The notes below the pieces were generated by a model. It was given only the letters and a program-made list of their open reading frames with translations, searched no databases and had not been told where the DNA came from. Position numbers and translations under genes: made by a program. DNA of 17,150 bases from JBLNBU01 sp050260215 (lineage in GTDB: Bacteria; Pseudomonadota; Alphaproteobacteria; Rhodospirillales; Magnetospirillaceae), in the NCBI GenBank assembly GCA_050260215.1, contig JBLNBU010000120.1:1-17150 (forward strand), in the 5' to 3' direction. This document shows positions 7,115 through 14,371 of the stretch, in pieces. Every line of letters starts with the position of its first letter. The stretch's first letter is position 1.

Positions 7115-8394
7115 CCGGGCGGCTTCATCAGGGGGGCGCTGTCGACCACGCCGCCAGGGGTTACGGCGGGGAACTGCGCCTGGGCAAAGCGTACCGCCGC
7201 CACCGCCGGGCTGTTCAGCAACAGCTTGGCCGCCGGCGCCGCCCACACGATGCGGTCGACGATGTCGTTGGGGCGGTACGGCTGGTCGGCGATGCCATCG
7301 CCGTCCAGGTCGAAGGCGGGGTTGTCGCTCCAGTAGTTGCCGCGGCCCTGCCACGACCAGTCCAGTGCGCGGGTGCCCACGTACATCACCTGGGTGCGGT
7401 TGGCGATGAAGGCGTTGCCGGTGAAGCGGTTGCCCTCGGAGCCGGCGGTGAAATGAACGCCGATGGCGCAGTCCTCGAAGCGGTTCTCCGCCAGCAGGTT
7501 GGTGTTGGCGTTGTAGATGAACACGCACTTTTCCGAGCCGATCACGGTGTTGCCGACGACCTGCGACCGGTTGGTGAAGTTGAGCAGGATGCCGTGGTCG
7601 CGGTCGTGGTCCGAGCGGTTGCCCACCGCACGGACCGCGGTCGAGTACATCAACGCGAAGCCCAGGTCGTTGCCCTGGGAAACGTTGCCCTCGACGTCGA
7701 GTTGGTCGCCCCACATGGAGTGAACGGCAAAGCGCACCCCGGCAAAGCGGTTGCGCAGGAAGGCGTCGCCCCGGGTCGAGGTGCTGCGGATGCCGTCGCG
7801 CCCGCCGCTGACGATACTGTCCTCTATGCGCGAATCGGGCGCGTTCCATACCGAGAAGCCGTCGCCGCGCTCGTTGACCCGCAGATCCGAACGCCCGACT
7901 ACATGGTCCCGGCGCGCCACCGCCCCCTTCACCCCGCGCAAGCTGATGCCGAACAGGCAGTCCTCGACGGTGAGGTCCTCGATCACCGCCCGGTCGGCGC
8001 CCTTGTCGGCGAAGACGCCGCTGTCGATGTCCTCCTGGCGGATGCCGGAATGACGCACGGTGAAGCCGCGCAAGGTGACGTCGGGGGCGGTGATGCGGAT
8101 CACCGTCCCCGTCCCGCCGCCGTCGACCACCGCGTCCGCCGGGCCTTGGATGGTCAACGGCTTGTCGATCACCACCGGGCCCGACCAGGTGCCGGGCGCC
8201 AGGGTTACGGTGTCGCCGGCAGACGCGGCGGCGATGCGGGCGGCGAGGTCCTCGGCCGCGGCGGGAGTGGCCCAGAAGCCAAGAAGGACCGTCACCCCCG
8301 CGAAAGCGGGGGTCCAGGGGGAACGCTGCAGGCGGCGGAGGCGCGCCCCCTGGATGCCCGCCTTCGCGGGCATGACGGTACCGCCATCACGCAT
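7111..8394 (-). CDS. nosD: NosD, periplasmic beta-helix protein for N2O reductase CuZ maturation
   Basis: NosD is a periplasmic right-handed beta-helix protein that binds the NosFY transporter and passes copper to apo-NosZ. The product is 427 residues from the ATG at 8392-8394. The mature part shows repeated beta-helix rungs (for example GDTVTLAPGTW, LTIQGPADAVVDGGG and several NRF/GN turns) and the NosD-typical C-terminal GRGNYWSDNPAFDLDGDGIADQPY. The N-terminus is unusual. Residues about 6-36 are encoded by a dispersed palindromic repeat, leaving only VLLGFWATPAAA before the mature AEDLAARI as native signal sequence. A basic stretch (RLRRLQR) and a hydrophobic run still form a plausible signal peptide. 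An ATG at 8373, inside the repeat, is an alternative start. The 8392 start overlaps the nosZ stop by 8 bases. Confidence 0.94.
   Translation of the reverse strand: MRDGGTVMPAKAGIQGARLRRLQRSPWTPAFAGVTVLLGFWATPAAAEDLAARIAAASAGDTVTLAPGTWSGPVVIDKPLTIQGPADAVVDGGGTGTVIRITAPDVTLRGFTVRHSGIRQEDIDSGVFADKGADRAVIEDLTVEDCLFGISLRGVKGAVARRDHVVGRSDLRVNERGDGFSVWNAPDSRIEDSIVSGGRDGIRSTSTRGDAFLRNRFAGVRFAVHSMWGDQLDVEGNVSQGNDLGFALMYSTAVRAVGNRSDHDRDHGILLNFTNRSQVVGNTVIGSEKCVFIYNANTNLLAENRFEDCAIGVHFTAGSEGNRFTGNAFIANRTQVMYVGTRALDWSWQGRGNYWSDNPAFDLDGDGIADQPYRPNDIVDRIVWAAPAAKLLLNSPAVAAVRFAQAQFPAVTPGGVVDSAPLMKPPG
8288..8379. repeat. 92-bp REP/REPIN-like palindromic repeat at the nosZ-nosD junction
   Basis: Two 34-base arms (8288-8321 and 8346-8379) are imperfect inverted repeats of each other. 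Both begin, read inward, with ACCGTCA and end with TCCAGGGGG. Each arm itself contains a small hairpin: CCCCCGC-GAAA-GCGGGGG on the left, ATGCCCGC-CTTC-GCGGGCAT on the right. A 24-base spacer separates the arms. Translated, the arms read PAKAGIQ and PWTPAFAGVT (minus strand) or PAKAGVQ and PWMPAFAGMT (plus strand), which I recognise as the product of a short element dispersed in many alphaproteobacterial genomes. It starts 8 bases past the nosZ stop and lies inside the nosD reading frame. Whether other copies exist in this genome cannot be seen here. Confidence 0.8.
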
Positions 8395-10345
8395 TGCGCG
8401 GTTCGACCATCATCCGGCCGCGCATCTCCATGTGCAGCGCATGGCAGAACCACATGCAGTAGTACCAGTGCACGCCCGGCCGGTCGGCGGTAAAGGTCAC
8501 CGACTGGGTGGCCTGGGGGCCGATCTCGAAGGCAATGCCGTAGTTGGACATGGTGAAGCCGTGGGTCAGGTCCTCGACGTCGTCGATGTTGGTGACGAAG
8601 ATGGTCACCTCGTCGCCCTGGCGCACCGTGAACTTGTCGATCGAGAAGATGGGCGCCTGGCTGTACATGTAGACGCGTACCTTGTTGCCGTCGCGGATGA
8701 CCTTGTTGGCCTCCTCCAGCTTGATGTTGTCCTTCTTGGCCCACTGGCGCGCCTCTTCCCAAAGCGGGTCGTTGCGATCATAGACCTGGCGCGGCCGGAC
8801 GATGTCGGCGCGCACGATGGTGACATCATGGGGCTCGGCGAAGCTGGGACCGTCGTGCACCAGGCTCATCTTGCCGTCGCCGGTGAAGATCAGCTGGTCG
8901 TTCTCGGGCTTCAAGGGCCCGACGTTGAGGAAACGGTCCTTCGAGAACTTGTTGAGGCTGATCAGCCACTTGCCGTCGGCCTCCTTGGTCTCGCCCATGG
9001 ACGAGTGGTTGTGGCCGGGCTGGTAGTGGACGTCGATCTTCTGGATGATGGGATCGACCTTCTCGCCCTTATAGGCGCGCTTGGCCTTGTCGATGTTCCA
9101 CATCACCACCTGGCTGTCGATGAACACGGTGGTGAAGGCGTTGCCCTTGCCGTCGAAGGCGGTGTGCAGCGGCCCCAGGCCCAGCTGCGGCTCGGCGACG
9201 ATGCACGAGCGGGGGTCGACATCCTTCTCGAACAGGGCGTCGACCAGGCGCACGTCGATGACGTCGACGGTCGGCGACAGCTTGCCGTTGATCACCACGT
9301 GCTGGCCGTCGGGGGCGGTGTTGCAGCCGTGCGGGTTGTTGGCGATGGGCACGTAGCGGGTGAACGGCGAGCCGTGGCGGCCGTCCAGCACCGGCACCCC
9401 GTTCATCACGGTGGCCTTGCCGGCCTTCACCGCGTCCTCGATGCGCTTGATGTTGAAGATGACCACCCAGTCGCGCTCGGCCGACATCATCTCGGGGCTG
9501 GTCATGCCCATTTCCGAGTTGTAGCAGGTCGAGAACACGTACTTGCCCTGGTAGTCGGCATCGGTGTTGTCCAGGTTGCCGTCGACGATCACCTGCCAGG
9601 CCACCTTCATGGCGTCGCCGTCCACCGCGGTGAAGATGGCGCGGTACTGCTTTGGATCGTCGAGCACCTTGCCGTCGTTGGGGATGGGGGCTTCGTGCTC
9701 GCCGTTGCAGAACAGGTAGCCGGTGCGCGGCACCTTCTGCGGCCGCATGCCGTGGATGTCGTGGGCGTTGGGGATCTCGATGATCTTGTCGGTCTTCATG
9801 ATGTCGCAGCGGATGCGGGCCAGCCGCGTGTTGGCCTTGTCGTTGATCCACACGTAGCGGCCGTCGTAGGTGCCGTTGGTGAAGCTCATGTGCGGGTGGT
9901 GGGCATCGCCGTTCTGGTAGGTGGCCAGGCCGCGCTTCCTCAGGAATTCCTTGGTCTCGGGCGACAGCCCCTCGGTCAGCACCTTCAGCGACTCGTTGGT
10001 CTGGCCCCAGCCGGTGGCGCTGCAGCGATTGAAGACGGGGATGCGCATCAGTTCGCGCATGGACGGCAGGCCGAGGATGCGCACTTCGCCCGATTGGCCC
10101 GAGGACGAGAACACGTAGTATTCGTCCAGCTGGCCGGGAGCGACCTCGCCGACCTTGGTGTTGACCGGCGACTGGCCGGCCGAGGGGGCCTTGGGCTTTT
10201 CAGCCTGCTGCTGGTCCTGGGCTGCGGCGGAACCGCCCAGCCCGGCGGCCGCGGCGCCCAGCCCGGCGGCCGCGCCCAGCTTGATCGCCTCGCGGCGGGA
10301 GACGCCCTGCGGTTCCTGTTCGTCCCTGCGGTCGTCGTCGGACAT
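8387..10345 (-). CDS. nosZ: NosZ, nitrous oxide reductase (clade I, Tat-exported)
   Basis: NosZ reduces N2O to N2 in the periplasm, using a binuclear CuA electron entry site and a tetranuclear CuZ catalytic site. The 652-residue product has a twin-arginine signal (SRREAIKLG, R17-R18), which places it with clade I enzymes. Seven CuZ-type histidines are visible in DAHHPHMS (two), HDIHGMRP, NNPHG, GPLHTAF, GHNHSSMGET and AEPHDV. The C-terminal cupredoxin domain carries the CuA set C630, W632, C634, H638 and M641 in YYCMWFCHALHMEM, with a further His near 595. The ATG at 10343-10345 follows AGGAG and starts just one base after the nosR stop. All key ligands are present, so an active enzyme is expected. 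The stop overlaps the nosD start. Confidence 0.98.
   Translation of the reverse strand: MSDDDRRDEQEPQGVSRREAIKLGAAAGLGAAAAGLGGSAAAQDQQQAEKPKAPSAGQSPVNTKVGEVAPGQLDEYYVFSSSGQSGEVRILGLPSMRELMRIPVFNRCSATGWGQTNESLKVLTEGLSPETKEFLRKRGLATYQNGDAHHPHMSFTNGTYDGRYVWINDKANTRLARIRCDIMKTDKIIEIPNAHDIHGMRPQKVPRTGYLFCNGEHEAPIPNDGKVLDDPKQYRAIFTAVDGDAMKVAWQVIVDGNLDNTDADYQGKYVFSTCYNSEMGMTSPEMMSAERDWVVIFNIKRIEDAVKAGKATVMNGVPVLDGRHGSPFTRYVPIANNPHGCNTAPDGQHVVINGKLSPTVDVIDVRLVDALFEKDVDPRSCIVAEPQLGLGPLHTAFDGKGNAFTTVFIDSQVVMWNIDKAKRAYKGEKVDPIIQKIDVHYQPGHNHSSMGETKEADGKWLISLNKFSKDRFLNVGPLKPENDQLIFTGDGKMSLVHDGPSFAEPHDVTIVRADIVRPRQVYDRNDPLWEEARQWAKKDNIKLEEANKVIRDGNKVRVYMYSQAPIFSIDKFTVRQGDEVTIFVTNIDDVEDLTHGFTMSNYGIAFEIGPQATQSVTFTADRPGVHWYYCMWFCHALHMEMRGRMMVEPRNA
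10235..10274. repeat. 21-bp period tandem repeat in the nosZ Tat signal region
   Basis: Two identical 19-base copies (GCCCAGCCCGGCGGCCGCG) start at 10235 and 10256, a period of 21 bases or seven codons. On the coding strand they encode the Ala/Gly/Leu-rich hydrophobic core of the NosZ Tat signal (LGAAAGLGAAAAGLGG). The repeat is in frame, so unit gain or loss would change only signal peptide length. Confidence 0.7.
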
Positions 10346-10346
10346 T

Positions 10347-12485
10347 TCACTCTCCTGGCTGAACTCGGGGCGGAGGCGTCATCGCCTCGCGACGCTCACG
10401 TTTCAGGCGCTTCTGGATCATCACCGGGCAGCGGTGCTCGTCCCAGTACAGCGTCTGGCAGTGAAGGCAGTAGATGCACTCGTTGGGGTTGATGCGGCCG
10501 TCCGGGTGGATGGCCTGGACCGGGCACTCGTTGGCGCAGCGCTGGCAGGGATGGCCGCATTCCTTGTAGCGCTTCAGCCACTCGAACATGCGAAGGCGGG
10601 CCGGAATGGCCAGCGCCGCCCCCAGCGGGCACAAATAGCGGCAGAAGAAGCGCTCGACGAACAGGCCGGCGACCAGCAGCCCCACGGCGAAGACCACGAA
10701 GGGCCAGTGGCGGACGAACTTCAGGATGATGGCGGTCTTGAACGGCTCGACCTCGGCGGCCTCCTCGGCCAGGCCCAGCGAGTGAAGCGCCAGCCCGAAC
10801 AGCCCCAGGAAAATGATGTACTTGATCGGCCACAGCCGCTCGTGCACCCCCCAGGGGATCGACAGCTGCGGCACGTGCAGGCGCCTGGCGGCGATGTTGG
10901 CGAATTCCTGCAGCGCCCCGAACGGGCACAGCCAGCCGCAGAAGGCGCCGCGCCCCCAGAACAGCAGGGCGGCCGCCACCGCGCACCACAGGATGAACAG
11001 CAGCGGGTCCATCAGGAAGTAGTCCCACGAGAACCCGGTGACCAGGGCGTTGGACAGCGCCAGGACGTTGACCACCGACAGCTGGGCGTTGGCCCACCAG
11101 CCCAGCCACAGCAGGGTGAACGCCAGGAAGCCCAGGCGAATGCCGCGGGTCAGCCGCGGATGGCGGGCCAGCCAGTCCTGGAAGAAGAACACCGCGGTCA
11201 GCAGCACCAGCGCCACGCCCAGCACGGCGATCTGCCCGGCCTTCTGCTGCCACACCTTCTGCCACAGCGGCGGGCCGGCCGAAGGCGCGGCGGCGGCGGC
11301 AGCGGCCGGCTGGGCCGGGGCCAGCCACTTGTCGGGCAGCCGGTAGTCGACCTGGAAGGTGGTGAAGGCCTTGTCCAGCGCGCCCACTGCCCGCTGGACC
11401 AGCAACTGCAGCCGCCAGGGTGCCGCAGGATCGAATTCGGCCCCCTTGGGCACCTGGAACAGGCCGATCTCGGGGAACTGCGGCGCCCCCGCCGCCGCCA
11501 CGCCGCCCAGGCGTTCGTAGTCGCGGTCGCGGAAGCGCAGCGTGCTGGCCCCCTGGGCGACCTCGATGCGGTCGAACACGCCGCCGCGCACATAGCCCGA
11601 GCCGCGGAACGAATACCGCCCCGTCCCCATGACCAGGATGGCCGGACGCCCGCCCAGCGCCTCGAATCCGCGCTCGCCCAGCAGCGAGCGGCCGACCGTG
11701 GGCGCGCCCACCATGGCCACGTAGAGGTCGATGAAGGTGTCGTCGTCGGGGCCGGCCTCGGGGCGTTCGGCGGCGCGCGGGTCACCCGACTGGGCGAAGG
11801 CGCGGTTGACGTCGGCCACGCTCAGATGCAGCCGGGCGACGGATCCGTCGGCCAGCAGCTCGTCCCAGCTTTCGGTGCCTTGGGTGTCGGCCAGCGCGCG
11901 GGCCGGAACGGCCGCCTGGGGCGCCAGCCCGCCGACCCCGCGCGAGCGCGCCACCAGCACCGCCGACCGCGTGATGGTGTCGCCGATGATCATCACCGTC
12001 ACCGTGGCACCGCTGACCACGTCGGGCCCGCGGCCGCCGCCCACCGGCGAGTTGATGTCGGCGACCGAACGGCCGACATAGCCCGCAATGTAGTCCTCGA
12101 TGCGCTTCTGAGGGATGCCGATCAGCACGATCGGTTCGGAATGCTTGAGCAGCTTGGCGCCGACGATATGGCCCTGCCCGTCAAGGCCGACGGCGATGTG
12201 GATGGGCTTGCCGGAATAGCCGGTGGAGTCGACCACGTCGGAGTTGAGGAAAACCCACCCCACCTGCTGGTCGCCCTTGAAGGCGGGCGCGGCAGCCGGC
12301 GTGCCTTCCGGGTCGCCCAGGCGGTCGGCACCGGGGAACACCTGATCCAGTGGGATCTGGTCGCGCATCTGGGCCAGGTGCGACGGCTGCGCCTGTGCCT
12401 GCGCCCGGACCGGCGCCGCCCCGGCCAGCATCATCAGCACCAGGGCGGCCCGCACCAGAAGACGTAACAAATCCGCTCCGTCCAT
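10347..12485 (-). CDS. nosR: NosR, polyferredoxin-flavoprotein electron donor/regulator for N2O reduction
   Basis: NosR is a membrane iron-sulfur flavoprotein needed to deliver electrons to NosZ and for nos expression in several denitrifiers. The 712-residue product has an N-terminal signal or membrane segment (to about residue 28), then a periplasmic FMN-binding domain with the flavinylation motif DVVSGAT (D155-T161, T161 expected to carry FMN). Several membrane helices follow (about residues 405-600). Two CxxxCP motifs are present at C516/C520 and C615/C619. The C-terminus has two ferredoxin-like clusters with cysteines at 643, 647, 650, 654 and 670, 673, 676, 686. The gene heads the nos operon and ends one base before nosZ. 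The ATG at 12483-12485 has no clear ribosome binding site. A TTG five codons later sits behind GGAG and is an alternative. Confidence 0.95.
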   Translation of the reverse strand: MDGADLLRLLVRAALVLMMLAGAAPVRAQAQAQPSHLAQMRDQIPLDQVFPGADRLGDPEGTPAAAPAFKGDQQVGWVFLNSDVVDSTGYSGKPIHIAVGLDGQGHIVGAKLLKHSEPIVLIGIPQKRIEDYIAGYVGRSVADINSPVGGGRGPDVVSGATVTVMIIGDTITRSAVLVARSRGVGGLAPQAAVPARALADTQGTESWDELLADGSVARLHLSVADVNRAFAQSGDPRAAERPEAGPDDDTFIDLYVAMVGAPTVGRSLLGERGFEALGGRPAILVMGTGRYSFRGSGYVRGGVFDRIEVAQGASTLRFRDRDYERLGGVAAAGAPQFPEIGLFQVPKGAEFDPAAPWRLQLLVQRAVGALDKAFTTFQVDYRLPDKWLAPAQPAAAAAAAPSAGPPLWQKVWQQKAGQIAVLGVALVLLTAVFFFQDWLARHPRLTRGIRLGFLAFTLLWLGWWANAQLSVVNVLALSNALVTGFSWDYFLMDPLLFILWCAVAAALLFWGRGAFCGWLCPFGALQEFANIAARRLHVPQLSIPWGVHERLWPIKYIIFLGLFGLALHSLGLAEEAAEVEPFKTAIILKFVRHWPFVVFAVGLLVAGLFVERFFCRYLCPLGAALAIPARLRMFEWLKRYKECGHPCQRCANECPVQAIHPDGRINPNECIYCLHCQTLYWDEHRCPVMIQKRLKRERREAMTPPPRVQPGE

Positions 12486-12589
12486 GGAGACAGACGGTGG
12501 GGCTTTGACCCAGCCCGGACAAATCGCCCGGGCGGGGTAGCACCCACGGGCTAGGCGGCCCGCGGCACCGGCGACCCCATGTGGAGGGG
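12486..12589. promoter_or_regulatory. Divergent intergenic region between nosR and the ferritin-like gene
   Basis: This roughly 100-base region must hold the nosR promoter (minus) and probably that of the ferritin-like gene (plus), because the two genes diverge. I see no canonical FNR/NNR box (TTGAT-N4-ATCAA). The nearest symmetry is TTTG-N12-CAAA at 12504-12523, whose spacing is four bases too long for that family, and a 10-bp GC palindrome at 12525-12534. The promoter call is positional only. Confidence 0.4.
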
Positions 12590-13300
12590 ATGGCCAAGGT
12601 TCCCATCAACCCGGTCTATCCCGTCGCCTCGGTCGCTTCGGTCGACGAGCTGATGGACATCGCCGTGGCGGTCGAGTCCGAGGCGGCCCGGCGCTACGAG
12701 CAGCTGGCCGCCCGCCTGACACGCGCCGGCGAAACCGAGATGGCGGCCCTTTTCACCGAACTGGCCGGGCTGGAACGCGCCCACGAGCGCGGCCTGTCCA
12801 GCTGGGCCCGGCGCGAGGGCCGCCGCCAGCCGGTGTCGCCGGCCTTCCCCTGGCAGCTGCCCGAGACCTTCGGCACCGACGACGAGGAGCAGGCGGTCGA
12901 GCCGTTCCGCGCCCTGGCCATCGCCGTGCGCAACGAGGAACGCGCGTTTGCCTTCTACACCTATCTCGCCGCCACCTGCTCGGAGGACGCCGAGCTGCGC
13001 GCGCGGGCCGAATCCCTGGCCCGCGAGGAGCTGGAGCATGTGGCCCGCCTGCGCGCCTGGCGGCGGCGGGCTTGGCATTCCCGCAGTCCCGCCGCGGCCA
13101 GGCCGGTGCCGGTGGTGCGCACCGTCGACGACCTCCACCGGCTGGCGGCAGGCCTCGAGGCCGGACAGGTGGACATGCTGCTGGCGGTGGCCGAACGCGC
13201 CACCGACGAAACCGTGCTGGCCGAGGCCCAGCGCCTGGCCCACGAGGCCATCGGCCGCCTGGCCCTGATCCACACCCAGCTTCCCGAAGACACCGACTAG
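12590..13300 (+). CDS. Ferritin-like/rubrerythrin-like di-iron domain protein
   Basis: This 236-residue soluble protein consists of ferritin-type helices. The first half carries AVESEAARRYEQLA (E29, E31, Y36) and ELAGLERAHE (E58, E62, H65). The second carries AVRNEERAFAFYTYLA (E116, E117) and AREELEHVARL (E146, E147, H150), the ExxH pattern of di-iron sites. A third helical pair (about residues 178-230) lacks a clear metal set. The likely role is binding or oxidising iron, or scavenging peroxide or reactive nitrogen species, but no substrate can be read from the sequence. There is no signal peptide and no rubredoxin Cys4 domain, so it is not a classical rubrerythrin. The ATG at 12590 is preferred because GGAG precedes it, although spacing is short. 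A GTG at 12581 in frame is an alternative. The gene diverges from nosR and is followed closely by the next gene. Confidence 0.8.
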   Translation: MAKVPINPVYPVASVASVDELMDIAVAVESEAARRYEQLAARLTRAGETEMAALFTELAGLERAHERGLSSWARREGRRQPVSPAFPWQLPETFGTDDEEQAVEPFRALAIAVRNEERAFAFYTYLAATCSEDAELRARAESLAREELEHVARLRAWRRRAWHSRSPAAARPVPVVRTVDDLHRLAAGLEAGQVDMLLAVAERATDETVLAEAQRLAHEAIGRLALIHTQLPEDTD

Positions 13301-13309
13301 GAGGCCCCC

Positions 13310-13867
13310 ATGAAAGCCGTCCTCGCCGCCGCCTTTGCCGTTGTGGCATCGGCCGCCGCCCTGGCCCAAGGCCAGCCCTCGCAGCAACAGACCGAGCTGC
13401 TGCGCCGCCTGGGCGCCGAAGCCCTGGCGGTGCAGCAGGCGGGCATCGTCGCCTCGGACAAGGCCACCGCCAATTCGGTCGAGATCCTGGGCGACCAGGC
13501 GGTGCGGCTGGGGGCGGCGGTGATGCAGGGTTTGCGCCAGGCCGGTGCCCCCGAGGCCGGCGGCCTGGCGGCCGAGGACCGCCAGGCCATCGCCCAGATG
13601 GAGCCGCTGAACGGCGAACCCTTCGCGCGCGCCTTCACCCAGACCATGAGCCGCCTGTATCCGGCCCTCCAGCGCGACCTGCAGGCGGCAAGCGACGCCA
13701 GCCCCGCCATGGGCGACCTGGCGCGCAGCATGCTGCCCCAGGTGCAGGCCCAGCTGCAGGCCACCCAGCAGGTGGCGGAAAACCCCGCCGCCGACATCCA
13801 GGTCCCAAACCAGCCAAGCGGCCTGCCGCCCCAGCGCAAGGAAGTCCCGGGAACCCAGGGACGGTGA
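13310..13867 (+). CDS. Small secreted DUF4142-like protein, function unknown
   Basis: The 185-residue product starts with a clear signal peptide (KAVLAAAFAVVASAAALA, cleavage expected near residue 19). The mature part is predicted all-helical, with AGIVASDKATANSVEILGDQAVRLG (A44-G68) and a second helical pair ending around residue 155, then a Pro/Gln-rich tail. The pattern resembles DUF4142 (Pfam), a family of periplasmic four-helix proteins of unsettled function that is often grouped with ferritin-like folds. This assignment is by eye and moderate. No metal-ligand set or Cys is obvious. AGGAGG overlaps the stop of the preceding gene (13299-13304), five bases before the ATG at 13310, so it is co-transcribed with the ferritin-like gene. 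Confidence 0.85.
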   Translation: MKAVLAAAFAVVASAAALAQGQPSQQQTELLRRLGAEALAVQQAGIVASDKATANSVEILGDQAVRLGAAVMQGLRQAGAPEAGGLAAEDRQAIAQMEPLNGEPFARAFTQTMSRLYPALQRDLQAASDASPAMGDLARSMLPQVQAQLQATQQVAENPAADIQVPNQPSGLPPQRKEVPGTQGR

Positions 13868-13905
13868 CCTCTCGGCCTTGGCGACGCTGCCGAAGGGCCG
13901 TCTTC

Positions 13906-13944
13906 ATACCGTCATTTTCCATTTTGGGAAAATGACGGTATCAT
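13906..13944 (+). promoter_or_regulatory. arsR promoter with perfect 15-bp inverted-repeat operator
   Basis: Positions 13906-13920 (ATACCGTCATTTTCC) and 13927-13941 (GGAAAATGACGGTAT) are exact inverted repeats around a 6-base loop, conspicuously AT-rich in a GC-rich setting. A -10-like TATCAT (13939-13944) overlaps the right arm. A -35-like TTTCCA (13916-13921) lies 17 bases upstream, in the left arm. The predicted start point falls at about 13951-13952, the A of the arsR ATG. No T-run follows the hairpin, so a terminator is unlikely. The arrangement fits ArsR autorepression by blocking RNA polymerase, an inference from the family. Confidence 0.72.
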
Positions 13945-13951
13945 TGACCCC

Positions 13952-14371
13952 ATGATCGAGACCTTCGAAACCGTCGCCAAGGCTGTCGCCGACCCCAGCC
14001 GGGTGCGCATCCTCAAGCTGCTGGAGGGTGGCGAGCTGTGCGTCTGCCAGGTCACCACCGTCCTCGCCCTCGGCACGGCCACCGTGTCGAAGCACCTGGC
14101 GGCGCTGAAGATGGCGGGGCTGGTGCAGCAGCGCCGGGACGGCCGCTGGGTCTACTACCGGCTGGCCGAGCGCGCCTTCAACCCCTACGCCCGCGCCTTC
14201 CTCGACCTGGTGCGGGGCAGCCTGGCCGACGACCCCACGACCGCCGAGGACCGCCGGGTGCTGGCGCAGGTCAACACCGTGCCGGTGCAGGTGCTGTGCG
14301 ACCAGGGCCGCGCCGCGCTGGGGGCGTGCTGCCCCGTCCAGACCACGACAGACCAAGGACCACCCGCATGA
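13952..14371 (+). CDS. arsR: ArsR-family arsenic-responsive repressor
   Basis: ArsR is a winged-helix repressor released from DNA by arsenite. The 139-residue product shows the signature GGELCVCQVTTVLALGTATVSKHL. C30 and C32 of ELCVC match the arsenite-binding cysteines of the classical ArsR metal site, followed by the recognition helix and the wing RRDGRWVYYRL. A further Cys pair (GACCPVQ) lies near the C-terminus and might add a third ligand. The ATG at 13952 has no ribosome binding site before it and lies only 10 bases after the operator palindrome, so a leaderless message is likely. The stop TGA overlaps the start of arsC as ATGA. Two-gene coupling and position make it the regulator of the following ars genes. 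Confidence 0.95.
   Translation: MIETFETVAKAVADPSRVRILKLLEGGELCVCQVTTVLALGTATVSKHLAALKMAGLVQQRRDGRWVYYRLAERAFNPYARAFLDLVRGSLADDPTTAEDRRVLAQVNTVPVQVLCDQGRAALGACCPVQTTTDQGPPA

Noticed and set aside
8288..8379. The inverted repeat as a CRISPR unit or insertion-sequence end
   Set aside because: There are only two arms in inverted orientation, with no spaced direct repeats, no transposase gene and no obvious target duplication. The REP/REPIN type fits better.
8060..10492. 810-codon plus-strand open frame opposite nosZ and the repeat
   Set aside because: It is the antisense of nosZ, with a Val/His/Asp-rich low-complexity product. The only recognisable part is the repeat-derived PAKAGVQ segment.
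10155..12467. 770-codon plus-strand open frame opposite nosR
   Set aside because: It is antisense to nosR and rich in Gln/Arg/His/Pro. There is no domain pattern and no ribosome binding site.
12504..12523. TTTG-N12-CAAA symmetry as an FNR/NNR site for nosR
   Set aside because: FNR-family sites have TTG-N8-CAA. The spacing here is four bases too long and the inner bases are not symmetric.
13906..13941. The 15-bp inverted repeat as an intrinsic terminator of the DUF4142-like gene
   Set aside because: No T-run follows on either strand, and the repeat overlaps promoter-like elements 10 bases before the arsR start.
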